A stretch of 64,000 bases of DNA from Halicephalobus mephisto. Lineage: Eukaryota > Nematoda > Chromadorea > Rhabditida > Panagrolaimidae. The stretch is taken from positions 1-64,000 of the forward strand of contig SWDT01000064.1 of the NCBI GenBank assembly GCA_009193035.1, read 5' to 3'. Position 1 is the first letter of the stretch, and each line of letters starts with the position of its first letter. The notes under the pieces were generated by a model. The model saw only the letters and a program-made list of their open reading frames with translations. It searched no databases and was not told the origin of the DNA. Positions 35,425 through 48,253 of the stretch are shown piece by piece. The position numbers and the translations under genes were made by a program.

Positions 35425-35900
35425 CGACCTGATTGCCAGAATGTTGCGGGCAACATGCAGGTTCGATTCTGACTAGCTTGCGAGTATGTTGCAAAAAATT
35501 ACAGATTTTACTTCAATTCGACCTAATTGCCAGAGTGTTGCGGGCAACATGCAGGTTCGATTCTGATTTTGATGTTGACTAGTCTGCCGGAATGTTGCAA
35601 GCAATATGCAAACTTGACTTTGATGACAAAGTTTTTATAAACATGAATACAGAAATTCTACTTGTCTGCCAGAACGTTGCAAGCAATATGCAGATTTTAA
35701 TTCTTATTTCAATGTTGACTGATCTGCCAGAATGTTGCAAGCAATATGCAGATTTGGTTTCGATGTTGAAATCTCCATAAATACAAATGCAGAAATTCAA
35801 CTTGTCTGCCAGAAAGTTGCGCGCAACCTGCAGATTTGATTTTGACTTTAATGTCTGTTCCAATGTCGCGCGTAACCTGCAGATTTGATTTCGAAATCTT
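35425..35900 (+). repeat. Tandem array related to the foldback-arm subrepeat
   Basis: About eight copies of (C)TGCCAGAATGTTGCAAGCAA plus TATGCAGATTT, sharing GTTGC..GCAAC and GCAGATTT with the subrepeats at 11.4-13.65 kb. It is probably a diverged relative of the same family. Confidence 0.75.
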
Positions 35901-36039
35901 TATAGATTCCAGTACCGAAAAAATGAATAGTATTTTCATAGATCTCAGTACCTTCTTTTTTCGGAGTTTTCGTGCTAGGATTCTGTTAAAGTAGAAATAA
36001 AAAGAATATCACTAATCTCTACTCTAATAAGGCACAAAG

Positions 36040-36645
36040 AGTAATCATATATCTCACACAAAAGACAACCTAGGATTTCACTCATGGCTTACAGTATTCT
36101 ATAGTCCCTGATTTTCAAGCTATCTCTTCAGGTGCTCATTTTGTAGTATAGTTTCTGTTCGAACATTTACATAACAAGATTCAACACAATATAATCAAAA
36201 ATTTCACTCATGGCTTACTGTATTCTATACTTCCTGATTTTCAGGCTATATCTTCAAATTTTCTTTTTCTACTCTAATATTCCGTCCTAATATCTACATA
36301 ACAAGATTCAACACAATATAATCAAAAATTTCACTCATGGCTTACAGTATTCTGTACTTCCTGATTTTCAGGCTATATCTTCTTTTTCTAGTCTAATATT
36401 CCGTCTTAATGTCTACATAACAAGTTTCAACACAAGACAACTTAGGATTTCACTCATATCCTACAGTATTCTACAATCCCTGATTCTCAGGCATATCCTC
36501 AAATCTTCTTTTTCTAGTTTAATATTCCGTCTTAATGTCTATATAACAAGATTCAACACAATATAATCAAAAATTTCATTCATGTCCTACAGTATTCTAC
36601 AATCCCTGATTTTCAAGCTATATCTTCAAGTCCTTTTTTAAATAC
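36040..36645 (+). repeat. ~125-bp tandem repeat, about five copies
   Basis: Units contain AAAATTTCACTCATGGCTTA, CCTGATTTTCAGGCTATATC and ATAACAAGATTCAACACAA. Confidence 0.88.
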
Positions 36646-36649
36646 AATT

Positions 36650-39600
36650 TTCGTCCCAGCAGATTCCAAATTTCGGTTTTCTTCGTCCTTTTAAAAAATA
36701 CAATTACAGTAACCCTAATTTGAAAGCATCAAGTACTCCTCGAATCCCGGTTTTACACCACTTCTGTTTACTGCCCTGTTTTCCAAGATTTGTGTTTACT
36801 ACCAGTTTTTCCTTTTTCGAATTTCTCGGCGGCAATCCTGGTCTTGATCCGTTTTTATAATGCGCGAAATCATCGGAAAATTATGGTCGAATTTACGATC
36901 CCGAATGCCGCTGAAACACGTGTCCATTATACTTGACCAATTTATGACTTTGAAAAAATTATTTTTTTAGGCCATGAGTCCTGAGGCAAATGGTAATCCT
37001 GGAGGGTTTTTCGATCTGTCAAGCGGCTTTTTCTTTTTTGTTAATTCCTCGCGCTTCGACGCTCATCCCGAAATTTTTGTAAAATCTGGCACAGGATTAA
37101 AATTGACAAATTTCAGGGTTTCCACTTCAGATAATCCAAGATTTTGTAATTTCAACAAAAAATATATGGCATTATTGCACAAATTCAAAGTAATTTTTTT
37201 ATTAAATTCTTCTAAAATAAATGTCGAAAAATTAAACTTTTTTAAAATTTAAATATTAAAAATTCAAAATTATAATTATAAAAATTTAAATAATTTTTTA
37301 TTAAATTGTTCTAAAATAAATTTTGAAAAATTAAACTTTTTTAAAATTTAAAAAATAAAAAAATCCAAAATTATAATCATAAAAATTTAAATAATTTTTT
37401 TACGAAATTGTTCTAAAATAAATGTCGAAAAATTAAACTTTTTTAAAATTTAAAAATTAAAATATAAAAAAAAGCCAAAATTATAATCATAAAAATTTAA
37501 ATTATTTTAAAATAAATTTCGAAAAATTACACATTTTCAAAATTTTAAAATTAAAATTATATAATTTAAAAAATTGATTTTTTTAATAAAATTATTTCAA
37601 AATAAATTTCCAAAATTTTTAAATTTAAAAATTCTTTAATTTTGAAATTTTCTAACTTTTTAGAAATTTTTATTTTTAATCAAAAATAAAATTATCGAAA
37701 ATTACTGTAGTATTTTTATCTTCAGGAAAGAGTGAAAATTGATTTTGGAAAAATCAACCCCACACAAAATTTTATTTCAAATTGTCTTTGGCGGTAAATG
37801 GGTCTTTTACGAGACGAGAAATAAAGGCTCCAACGATCATGAAAGGAATACGGTGGATCGCCAGTCGTCAAAACGACAAATTGGATGATCACAGTCAGCC
37901 GTCTCAACAAGCATCAAAACCAATATTTTTTCATTTATTTTAATTTTTTTTAAATTTATATTTATTTTAATTTTTTTTAAATTTATATTTATTTTAATTT
38001 TTTTAAATTTACATTTTTTAAAATTTTTTTAAAATTTATATTTTTAAAATTTTTTTTAAATTTATATTTATTTTTTAAAAAATTTATTTTAGATTTTCTT
38101 TTAAATTTACTTTTTACTTTTTTTATTTATTTTAATTTTTTTTTTAAATTTACTTTTTATTTTTATTTTTGTAAAAATTTAAAAATAAAAATTTTTTAAA
38201 ATTATCTCGAAACGAATTTTTTGAATATTTTTATTTTTAATGTAGTTTTTAAAATTTATATTCAATTCTGAAATTATTATTTAAAAAGTAAAAGTTTTTT
38301 ATAAAAATCTTAAAGAATAGTCTCAACACGAATTTTTGAACTTTTCCATTCAAGACCGAAAAGTGTGAATATTTATATTTATATGGTTTAAGAAACTTAA
38401 AAATTACTTTTAAATAGAATTTAAGAAAGATTTCTAAAAATAGTCTCGATGAGAATTTTTGGAATTTTCCAACCAGGACCGAAAAATACAAAAATATATA
38501 TAATTTAAGAAATTTTTAAATAAAATTTAAGAAAGATTTCTAAAAATAGTCTCAACACGGATTTTTGGAATTTTCCAACCAGGTTCGAAAAATGCAAAAA
38601 TTTATGATTTAAAAAATTTTTAAATAAAATTTAAGAAATAATTTTAAAAATAGTCTCAACACAAATTTTTGGAATTTTCTATTCAAGACCGAAAAATGCA
38701 AAATTATCTCAGACGTGGTTTTTAGAGTATTCCAAAAAAATCCAATTCTGAAAAATTCTGGAATTCATAATGTTCAATAACCTCGTCCAAATACCGTAAT
38801 TAATGAAACTCGTTCAATAAATAACCAATTTGGATAAATGTGTCGATGCCATATCTACCGTAATTCCTTTTCAATTTCAGTAATTCGAATTATTTTTTTC
38901 CGTAACAATAAAATTAATTTTTTTAAAACCGTAACTAATTCGATCAAAAATTTCAAATTAAAAATTTTTCAGAATTTTAAAAAATTCAAATTTTTAGAAA
39001 TTTAAAAATTAAAGAAATTAAAAATTTGGAAATTTTTAAAATTTTCAGATTACTGTAATTTTTTATTTTCTACAATGTTTATAAAAAAATTTTTGGAATT
39101 CGGAATTTTAGAAAATTTCAAAATTAAAGAAATTTTAAATTTTAAAAAATCCGAAATTTTCAAATTTTAAAAATTTCCAAATTACTGTAATTTTTTACTT
39201 TTTACAATGTTTATTATGAAAGTGTAAAATTTGGAATTTGACAGTTTTTGGAATTTAAATTTTAAAAAATTAAAGAAATTCGAAATTTTAAAAAATTCAA
39301 AAAATCCAGAATTTTCAGATTACTGTAATTTTTTACTTTTTAGAATGTTTATTATGGAAGTGTAAAATTTGGAATTTGACAGTTTTTGAAATTTAATTTG
39401 AAGCCATTTGGTAGATTGTTGCCATTTCGCAAATTGGAAAGACTGGCAATGAACGAAAAAGAAAAAAGGAGTTTATGAGTCTCTTCTGAGGCGTCAAAAT
39501 TGTTAAAATTTTACTCGATTTGCTTTTTGGACAATTTAGAAGATTAAAATAAGATTCAACAAGCACCGTTATCTGTTTCGAAATCGTCCGGGAGGCGGGA

Positions 39601-40963
39601 CTGGATCCAATTTGAGGGAGGAGGAGAGAGCGGCGATTGGCTCGCTCCGGAAAGCCCTTCCGTTTTGTTTCATCTTCTGATTCTTCATTTTCTAATCTCT
39701 ACCGCTATCTTCGAAGTTCCGGTGGTCTTCTGAATCCTTCTTTACCAATATTTTTAAAAATTAATTCAAAAAACTCTCAACACGAAAATTATTTTAAAAT
39801 TTCTCTCGACTCGAAAATATTTTAAAATTTCTCTCGACACGAAAATTATTATCTTTTTTAAATAGATGAATTTTTATGAAATTTACAAACGAGAATACTG
39901 TAATCTAAGAAGTATTCAGAAATTTTTTCAAAAAACTCCCACAGCGAAAATATTTTTGAAGTTTTTTTGATACAAAGATTTTTATCTTTTTCGAATAGGT
40001 TACTTTTTATGGAATCTGCCAATGAGAAAACGGTAATTGAGAAGAGATTTGAAAATTTTAAAAAAACTCCTACAGCGAAAATATTTTTGAAATTTTTTTT
40101 AAAACGAAATTAAAAAATTTTTCTATATAAATTTTTATCTTTTTTGAATAGGTTACTTTTTATGGAATCTGCCAATAAGAAAACGGTAATTGAGAAGAGA
40201 TTCGAGGAGAGGTGATGGCCCGTTTATCGCTCTACTGATTGCCCCTTTTTCCTCGAAACAGAACGAAACTTTTCAGAAAATGATCCAAAACCGCAGGTGG
40301 GATCCAATTTGAAGGTTCTTCTGCAATCTTACTGTAGAAGCGTGAAATTTATTTCGATCTAAGTTTTTTTAAATTTTAAATAGAATCGTTAAAAATTTGG
40401 AAATTCCGAAACGAATATTTCAAATTTTTTCGAAATAATAAAATTTCTGAAATTTTTTGAAAGATTTCCAAATTTTCCAGAATCTTTCAAAATATTCTAA
40501 AAGACCTTCTGAAATATTTTTAAAAATTCGGAGACTTTTTAGAATTTTGTAAAATTTTCTAAAAGATCTTCTGAAATATTTTAAAAAATTCTGAGTTTAT
40601 TTAGAATTTTGTGAAGTTTTCTAGAATCTTCTAAAAGGCTTCTGGAATATTTTAGAAAATTCTGAGACTTTTTAGAATCTTTCAAAATATTCTAAAAGGC
40701 TTCTGGAATATTTCAGAAAATTCTGAAGCTTCGAGATTCAAAAGTTTCTGGAATTTTTTAGAATCTCATAAAATTTTCTAGAGTCTTCTAAAGAGTTTCT
40801 GAAATTTTCTAGAGGATTCTGAATTTTCTGAAATATAACAGAAATTTCCGAAGTTTTCCGCAATCATGAACAAAATTCCTGAAAATTCGCGGCGGGACCA
40901 TTTAATAAAAAATTTTGATTTTTAATTTTTGCAATGTTGTTATGGTTTTTAGATTTCTCAGAA
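36650..40963. other. Repeat-rich interval upstream of T-box gene
   Basis: No gene is supported. GC-richer islands at about 36700-36940 (with CACGTG) and 39540-39720 could be regulatory for the T-box gene. AT-rich tandem repeats fill 37190-37700 and 37920-38180. A ~110-125-bp unit with TAGTCTCAACACGAATTTTT repeats three to four times in 38300-38700. A ~145-bp unit with AGATTACTGTAATTTTTTA repeats three times in 38950-39400. TTC/GAA-rich degenerate text fills 40440-40860. Confidence 0.55.
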
Positions 40964-43900
40964 ATGCTGAAACACTCGATGAAAGAAATTCAGGATGAAT
41001 CTAGTCCGGCGAAAAAATCCAGATTCTCGATTGACGGAATTCTGGGTTCTTCTAAGAATTCAACAATGGAACCTTCACCGAGTTCTCTGGAACTACAAGA
41101 AGCAGAAAGTGATCCAGAAGAATCAGCCCCGGCTTCAGCCCCTAAGGGCAACTGGATCCCCCCAGGCACCAGTCCGAAGCTCTCCGTCGTCGTCTGCAAA
41201 CTCGAAGGAAAGGAGCTCTGGAGCAAGTTCTACGATCTCAGCACCGAAATGATCATCACAAAATCCGGAAGGTTCGTCAATTTTAATTATTCAATTAATT
41301 TTAAAATGCAATTTAAATTTTAAAAAAATTAAATTTTTAATTTCTAGAATCTTCAAAAATCGAGTAAAATAATCGAAAACTAAGATTTTTAAAAATTCGT
41401 GTCAGGACCAATTCGTAGAAAAACTCTTTAAATTTTCGTTACTTATGAAATTAGGATTCTGTAAAAATTTCCAGAATCTTTCAGAATCCAATAAGAATTT
41501 TTAAATCTTTTTGAAATCAAGTTCTAGAAAGTTCTAGGAGCTTCTAAAAATTCGCGTCGGGACCATATCGTGGAAAAAACTCATTTTAAATTTTCTTTAC
41601 TTATAAAATTAGAATTCTGTAAGAATTTCCAGAATCCTTCAGAATCCAATAAGAATTTTTAAATTTTCTGAAACCAAGTTCTAGAGGATTCTAAGAGCTT
41701 CTAGAAATTCGTGCCGGGACCATTTCGTGGGAAAAACCATTTTAAATTTTCTTTACTTATGAAATTAGGATTCTGTAAGAATTTCTAGAATCTTTCAGAA
41801 TCGAATAAGAATTTTTAAATTTTCTGAAACCAAGTTCTAGAAAGTTCTAGGAGCTTCTAGAAATTCGCGTCGGGACCATTTCGTAGAAAATTTTGTTTCA
41901 AAATCCCAATTTTTTTTGGCTTTTTTTTACAGTAATCCATTAATCAGTGTTTGTTGACTCTGAATCCTTTTGGTTCAATGCAAATCGGATGCTAATTTTT
42001 CACATTTCAACTGTCGTTTGGCTTTTTTGGAGTCAGATGCCTGTCAAGGCAGAGGAATCCATGGATTTACAAAGGATTACTTACGGACTGCCTTGAGGCA
42101 ACTAAGATGTCACCAGAAGATAAAACAGTTGACAACAATTGCAGTTTTGTTCCGAATGGTCGCTCGTCGACGCGACAAATTCCCCCCGGCCTCATGCCAG
42201 TTTTGTCCTTTTTACCAATTTTGCGCATAAATCTCGACCGGCAAGGGACCACAGCTGGGCGAAGATTGACTCAACAATCAAGATCCAAGGGAAACACAAG
42301 TGCCGACTTGTCAAAATCAACAGGCAAATAATATTTAAAATTTTTTAAAATTAAAAAAAAAGTGATTTTTTAAAATTAAAAAAAAGTGATTTTTTAAAAT
42401 TAAAAAAAAAGTGATTTTTTGAAATTAAAAAAAAAGTGATTTTTTAAAATTAAAAAAAAAATGATTTTTTAAAATTAAAAAAAAGTGATTTTTTAAAATT
42501 AAAAAAAAGTGATTTTTTAAAATTAAAAAAAGAAGTGATTTTTTAAAAATTAAAAAAAAAAGTGATTTTTTAAAATTAAAAAAAAAGTGATTTTTTAAAA
42601 TTAAAAAAAAAGTGATTTTTTAAAATTAAAAAAAAAGTGATTTTTTAAAATTAAAAAAAAGTGATTTTTTAAAATTAAAAAAAAAAGTGATTTTTTAAAA
42701 TTCAAAAAAAGTGATTTTTTTACGAAATAGTCTGAACATGGATTTTCAAAAAACTCCGAAATTTCGTATTTTAAATAAAATTAAACATTAAAAAGTCGAA
42801 AGTAATTTTTTTACGAAATCGTCTGAACATGGATTTTCAAAAGATGCTTAAAATATTTCTTCGGAAATTAAACTACTGTAAAGTTACTAAAATCAACTTT
42901 GTTACGAAATAGTCTGAACATGGATTTTTGAAATTCCTAGAATTCCTGGTTTCAGAATCAGCTTCCAAACGTTTCCAGGGCATTCTGGACTTTTAAGAAT
43001 TCTCGGAATTTCTGAAATTTCTCAAAATTCTAAAACTTCTGAAAATTCTAAAGATTCTAAAACTTCTGAAATTTCTGAAACTTCTAAAGATTCTGAAATG
43101 TCCAGAATTTTTGGTAAATTCAAAAAATCCAAAATCTTCTCTAAGAATCTAGAAAACTTCAGAATCTTCTAAATTCTAGAAGACTCCAGAAGCATTCGTG
43201 AGATTTTTGAAGATTCTAAAACTTTTCCACAGAATTCTGAAATATTCTAAAAATTCTAGAAAACTGGAAAAATCCAAAATTTTACAAAAATTCAGACTTT
43301 TTTGAAAATTTCCCAATTTTCCAATTTTCTTGAAACTAACTACAGTATGATTCTGAATTTTCGAAAAACATATTTTTTAATTTTTGGAAGTTTTTCGGTT
43401 CATTTTCGGTCTTTTCCTAAATTAGCAACTTGCGAAAATGGCCTCATTTACTGTAATTTTTAGGCTTTTTTATCTTCTTCAGATCCGTTTTGAAGGATAA
43501 AGTCGGGCTTAAAAGACGAAAGTTATGAGTTCTTTTCGGCACATTGACGCTTCAGGACAAACGAGCCTTGGGCAATTTGACAATGGGGGCGCCGAAAGGG
43601 GGTCCCGGGGGGCTTCTGAATCCGGCGATAAAAGACAAAACTTTGGTGACATTTGTCTATGACGAATAATAAAATCGTTTTTAGAAGGATGTTTCCGACA
43701 GTAAAAATAAAATTAGAAAATTGTGCTCCAGAATCCCTGTATTACGTTTTCTTAGATGTGATTCCTGTTGACGACAGAAGATACAGATATGTCTACAATA
43801 AGTCCTCTTGGTTAACGGCAGGGAAAGCAGAACCGGCTCCGGAATCCAGGATCTACATGCATCCGGACTCCCCCTTCCCCGGGAGACAACTAGGGGCCCA

Positions 43901-46175
43901 GGTGATCTCCTTCGAAAAAGCAAAGTTGACAAACAGCGACGTCGACAGAACAGGCCATGTGAGTACAAATTCGAAAAAAGTCGAAATTATTAATTAAAAA
44001 ATTCGAAATTGTTAATTAAAAAATTCGAAATTATTAATTAAAAAATTCTAAAAAATTCGAAATTGTTAATTAAAAAATTCGAAAAAAGTCGAAATTATTA
44101 ATTAAAAAATTCGAAATTGTTAATTAAAAAATTCGAAAAAATTCGGAAAATTTCGAAATTGTTAATTAAAAATTCGAAAAAATTCGAGAAATTTCGAAAT
44201 TGTTAATTAAAAAATTCTAAAAATTTCGGAGTTTTTTGAAAATCCATGTTCAGATTATTTCGTAAAAAATCATTTTCGATTTTTTGTAAAACTATTTTTA
44301 GCTGGTGCTGAATTCAATGCACAAATACCAGCCGAGAGTCCACGTGGTTCGTCGAGAAAGGACAAATCCGATCCAGAACAACAAAGTGGACCTCAGGAAG
44401 GAAGATTACAAAACTTTTGTCTTCACAGAAACCCAATTCATGGCCGTCACTGCTTACCAAAATCAGCTTATTACGAAATTAAAAATCGAGAAAAATCCAT
44501 TCGCAAAAGGCTTCAGAGATCCCAGTGGAAGAAGTTCAGAGATGGATCTGTAAGTCCGTTACTTGGTTAGGTGCTGGTTTGTCCTTTAGGAAATTTGGCT
44601 CCTGTTTTCGTAAAATTAAGGTTATTTTTTGTTTCAAAACCACTGTATTTGAATAGCTGGATTAACCTAACAACAATCAAATAACAAACAAAACAAGCAT
44701 AACGAACAAAAACTAAACTGTAGGATAGTTGTTCCCCTGCGGCATTTGGTTCCTGATTTCGTAATAACTTTACTTTTTTCGTTCTAAGATCAATCTATTT
44801 TGTAGTTAGATTAGTCTAAAATGACAATTCAGAATAAACAAAACAAGCCTAACGAACAAAAACTAGACTGTAGGATAGTTGTTCCCTACGGCATTTGGTT
44901 CCTGATTTCGTAATAACTTTACTTTTTTCGTTCTAAGATCAGTTTATTTGGAGATTAGATTAGTCTAAAATGACAATTCAGAATAAACAAAACTGATCTA
45001 AAAGTGGAAAATGGACTAAGAAGTTTATCTTTGATGATATTTAGTCCCTGATTTCGCAATAGTTTCATTTTTCTACTTGTACGACGTTTGCTCCCCTCCA
45101 TTTCGCAAGATTTATCTCGTTTATTTCGTTTTTATATTAATTTTTAATACTCAAATTAACTTAATACCTTAGTTAAGTAAAAAATCAATTTAAAAAGAAT
45201 TTCGATATCAATAAGAATTTAAAAAAATGAGGAACAACTATCATAGTTATTTTTCGTTTTAAGACCAATTTTCTTAGTTACGAAATATCCTAAGATATTA
45301 ACGAGTAACAAACAAAATTGATCTAAAAGGATAAAAGCTGACTATAAAATAGTTGATTTCTTACTATATTCGGTTCTTGATTCTGTAATAATTTTTTTTC
45401 ACTTTAAGACCAATTTTCTTAGTTATGAAATATCCTAAGATATTAACGAGTAACAAACAAAACTGATCTAAAAGGATAAAAGCTGACTATAAAATAGTTT
45501 ATTTTTTACTATATTCGGTTCTTGACTCTGTAATAATTTTTTTTCACTTTAAGACCAATTTTCTTAGTTATGAAATATCCTAAAATACCAACCAGTGACA
45601 AACAAAACTGATCTAAAAACGAACTATGACAGTTTATTTTTTACTATATTCAGTCCCTCATTTTGTAACAATTTTATTTTTTCGTTTTAAGACAAATATT
45701 TTCGAATAGATGGATTAGCCTAAAATGCCAACGAGTAACAAACAAAGTGATCGAAAAACAAAAAAATTTCCGCAATCAACACGAATCAAAAAAGGGCAAC
45801 AGTTACACAGCTGATTTTTTTAATTTTATTTATTTGTTTTAAAATTTCAGAGAAAGACACCTCGAGAGATTGCCACGTTTTCCGTTCAATGCGATGCCGA
45901 ATCCGGCGGCGGCAGCAGCGTTCATGTTGGGACAGTTCCCGGGGTTCCCATTCGCTCCAGGACCCCCGAACCAACCCCCAACTGACTGGTTTTTCGCCAA
46001 TTTGGCCGCTGTGTTTAACAACCCGATGAATCCAGGCCCTGTTTTCCCGAAATTCCCATTTCTTCCGAATCTCCCTCATCCGATACCGAAATCCCCGACT
46101 TCGCCTTCAAGCACCCAAAACGACGAAGCCACAGAAGTCGACATCGTCAACGAAGAAGACCCATCAACCGACTGA
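40964..46175 (+). CDS. mab-9: T-box transcription factor, MAB-9/Tbx20 type
   Basis: Exons 40964..41271, 43685..43958, 44302..44549 and 45851..46175 join in phase to 384 residues. The T-box DNA-binding domain runs from ~residue 75 to ~275: [116 protein letters not shown] and NPFAKGFRD. The VPVDxxRYRY and KLTN-D--GH stretches are closest to the Tbx20 subfamily, whose C. elegans member MAB-9 patterns hindgut and motor neurons. The C-terminus is Pro/Ala/Phe-rich and acidic. The start is just after a TTTTTAG acceptor; earlier exons are possible. Introns 1 and 3 are large and packed with repeats. Confidence 0.9.
41390..41885 (+). repeat. ~155-bp repeats in T-box intron 1
   Basis: About three full copies starting ATTCG(C/T)GTC(G/A)GGACCAT and containing ATTTCCAGAATCTTTCAGAA and AGTTCTAGGAGCTTCTA. 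Confidence 0.85.
42340..42718 (+). repeat. ~24-bp tandem repeat in T-box intron 1
   Basis: About sixteen copies of GTGATTTTTTAAAATTAAAA with a variable A run. TTC/GAA-rich degenerate text follows at 42950-43290. Confidence 0.9.
43960..44220 (+). repeat. Short AT-rich repeat in T-box intron 2
   Basis: Repeats of GAAATTGTTAATTAAAAAAT with small variations, about nine copies. Confidence 0.85.
44580..45780 (+). repeat. Nested ~120-190-bp repeats in T-box intron 3
   Basis: Two to three copies of a unit with GTAGGATAGTTGTTCCCTAC and TCCTGATTTCGTAATAACTT (44640-45060). Three to four copies of a unit with GATATTAACGAGTAACAAAC and AAAGCTGACTATAAAATAGT (45240-45760). Between them is one copy related to the 32.8 kb repeat. 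Confidence 0.8.
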
Positions 46176-46602
46176 TTTCATTTCAAAATTGTATCTAACT
46201 CCCGAGCTGCAAAATAAAACTAGTCTTAACAGACAAATCACTCAAAAATTTCTGCAATCTGATTCAGTAAAAAGTGAAACCACCCTTGCGACAGAATGGC
46301 CACTGTGAGCCTAACTCATCTAGAGATCATAGCCCAATTTCATCATTTACTGATTGCAGATCAGTGTTATCCGCTACAGCAACGACTGAAGGAACAAATT
46401 CGTCCTTTGTGTGAAGTGGCTGAACGTTTCGAAATAAGAGAGAAGAACACGCGCCAGACGGACAGAGAACGCACGCATTTCTTTATTTTTCCAAACAGCG
46501 CGCTGGCGAGTTGACTGGTCGATTTCGAGACAATTTTTCCTTTTTAACAAATTTATTAGATTTGAAATTTTCAAAATATTAAAAACGGCGGTATCGGGGT
46601 TG
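46176..46602. other. Tail-to-tail spacer between T-box gene and gene B
   Basis: Contains the 3' ends of both genes. A 72-codon open frame at 46296-46514 is noted but not called as a gene. Confidence 0.5.
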
Positions 46603-48208
46603 TTAGTTGATTGTACAGGTGAAGGTTGAACCGATAACGGCTCTGACGGCGGGGGAGCAGCAGCTGGGTTTCCCTGAGCTGTAGGGGCAGAGGCCGTCGC
46701 CGCAGGGGGTGGTGGTGTTCTGGGTGCTGGGTCCGGTGCAGGAGTCCGAAAGACAGGTTCTGGATTGTTGGAATGTTCCACAGAGACCACAGGAGAAGGA
46801 ACATCCAATGTTGCTCCAGGCACTCCAGGTCCCTGAGGCAGAAGCGACGGGTCCGCAGATGGAGTCCCCGTTCGAGAGCACGGTGGGGGACCCGGAGCAG
46901 CAAGGGGAGCCGGTGGGACAGGCTTTCCGGTTGCATAGAAGGGTCTGAACGGTCTCGCCGTCGTCACAAGGACAACCGTACTTGGCACTGACGCAGATTC
47001 TTCTTCTAGTCGAGTTGGAGCAGGCCCCGCAGGCGGTCGCACACGCACTCCAAGCACCCCAGGACTCCCACAGCCCCCCCGAAGGGCAGCAAGTTGTCGG
47101 TGTCAAGGGCTCTAAAGTGCCAGAGAGACATTGGACACTCGAGTCCATGACCTTGATCGTCAAGGCAGGATCACAGGATCTTCTGGGATAAGTGCAAGGC
47201 TGCAGTTTGCATCTGTCGGTCTTCGTAGATTCCCCAGTACAGGGGCATCCGACGGCTTCAGAGAGACAAGTCCTCTTCCTAGTGCCAGTACCGTATCCCC
47301 CACAAGTGTCACTACAACTGCCATCTGTCCAAACCCCCCAGATGCCTTGCGGAGGACAGCACCCACAAGTTTGAGGAGGTAAAGCAATTGTGCTCTCGTT
47401 GGGGGACATACAGAGAATCTGGCCATTTACAGCCTTTGCTTTGAGGTCTCCACAGCAGGATTTCCTTGGATAACCACAAGGCTCACGATTACAAGGTTCC
47501 ATCTTCGTAGATACACCTGGACAAGGACACGTGGAAGCAGTCAAACAAGTCCTCGTGTAGGTCAATGTATCACAGCCTCCGCAATAATCATAGCAGGTTC
47601 TTTCAGAAGTCCAAGAAGACCATTCATGACAACAAGTCCCAGAAGTCGTCGTTGAAGTTGTTGTTGAAGTCGATGTTGAAGTCGATGTTGAAGTCGATGT
47701 TGAAGTTGTCGTTGAAGTTGTTGTTGTTGAAGTCGTTGTCGTCATCATACAAGTAGGAACGGCTACTGTTGCTGTTTGTTCGACTAAAATCGACTTTAAA
47801 GATACATTTGATGACAGTGATCTCACCTCCACAGTAGAGAGTGACTTCTCCTCCTGTAGACAACCAGGATCCGCTGTCGGTGCATGTTAGAGTGTCTCCA
47901 TTCATGAATAAATAACCCTGAAAGTGATTCTAGGATTCTGAAGCCTTCAGTTAACGTACATTTCCGAGGTCTTCCATCATGCTGAAAGCTCCGGAATTCG
48001 CGTCATCGGTGCAGGTCAAAGTTACGGTTTTGCATCCAGATTCATCGGTTTGAATTCTCTGAGAAAATATCCCGTTGGTGAGTCCCAATTCCGCGAGGTT
48101 GTCGTCGCAGATAAGCGTTACCGGATTACACGAAGTACAATCCGCTTTTATCAATCCCGGAACCAGGGCCAAAATCCCGAATATTTGGAAAAGTAAATGG
48201 AAAACCAT
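46603..48208 (-). CDS. Secreted Cys-rich protein with TSP type 1 repeats (gene B)
   Basis: Exons 48208..47960, 47917..47827 and 47783..46603 join in phase to 506 residues. A signal peptide (MVFHLLFQIFGILALVPGLIKA) leads into a Cys-rich domain (CTSCNPVTLICDDN; CKTVTLTCTDD; TLTCTDSGSW; VTLYCGG) of a kind common in secreted nematode proteins. A short Thr/Ser stretch and four thrombospondin type 1 repeats follow (HEWSSWTSERTCYDYCGGC, GIWGVWTDGSCSDTCGG, GLWESWGAWSACATACGAC, GTWSAWSNIGCSFSCGLC), ending CTIN. Repeat order and linkers match gene A at 30158-32672, but the mucin block is ~30 residues instead of ~300 and the final intron is absent. Expected location is extracellular matrix or cuticle. 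It is adjacent to the MLT-10-like gene at 49.4 kb. Confidence 0.85.
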
Positions 48209-48244
48209 CCTCGAAAAATAGATACCCCGAGTGAGCCATTGTTC

Positions 48245-48253
48245 TTTTTTATA
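48245..48253 (-). promoter_or_regulatory. TATA box of gene B, with upstream GATA site
   Basis: On the minus strand TATAAAAAA lies ~40 bp upstream of ATG 48208. About 30 bp further upstream is a GATA-factor site (AGATAA on the plus strand, 48285-48290), common in nematode epidermal and gut promoters. Function is inferred from position. Confidence 0.5.

Noticed and set aside
46296..46514. 72-codon frame starting MATVSLTHLEII between the T-box gene and gene B
   Set aside because: Has an ATG and a plausible start, but the acceptor is not T-rich, the frame runs into low-complexity text and no homologue is recognised; too weak to call.
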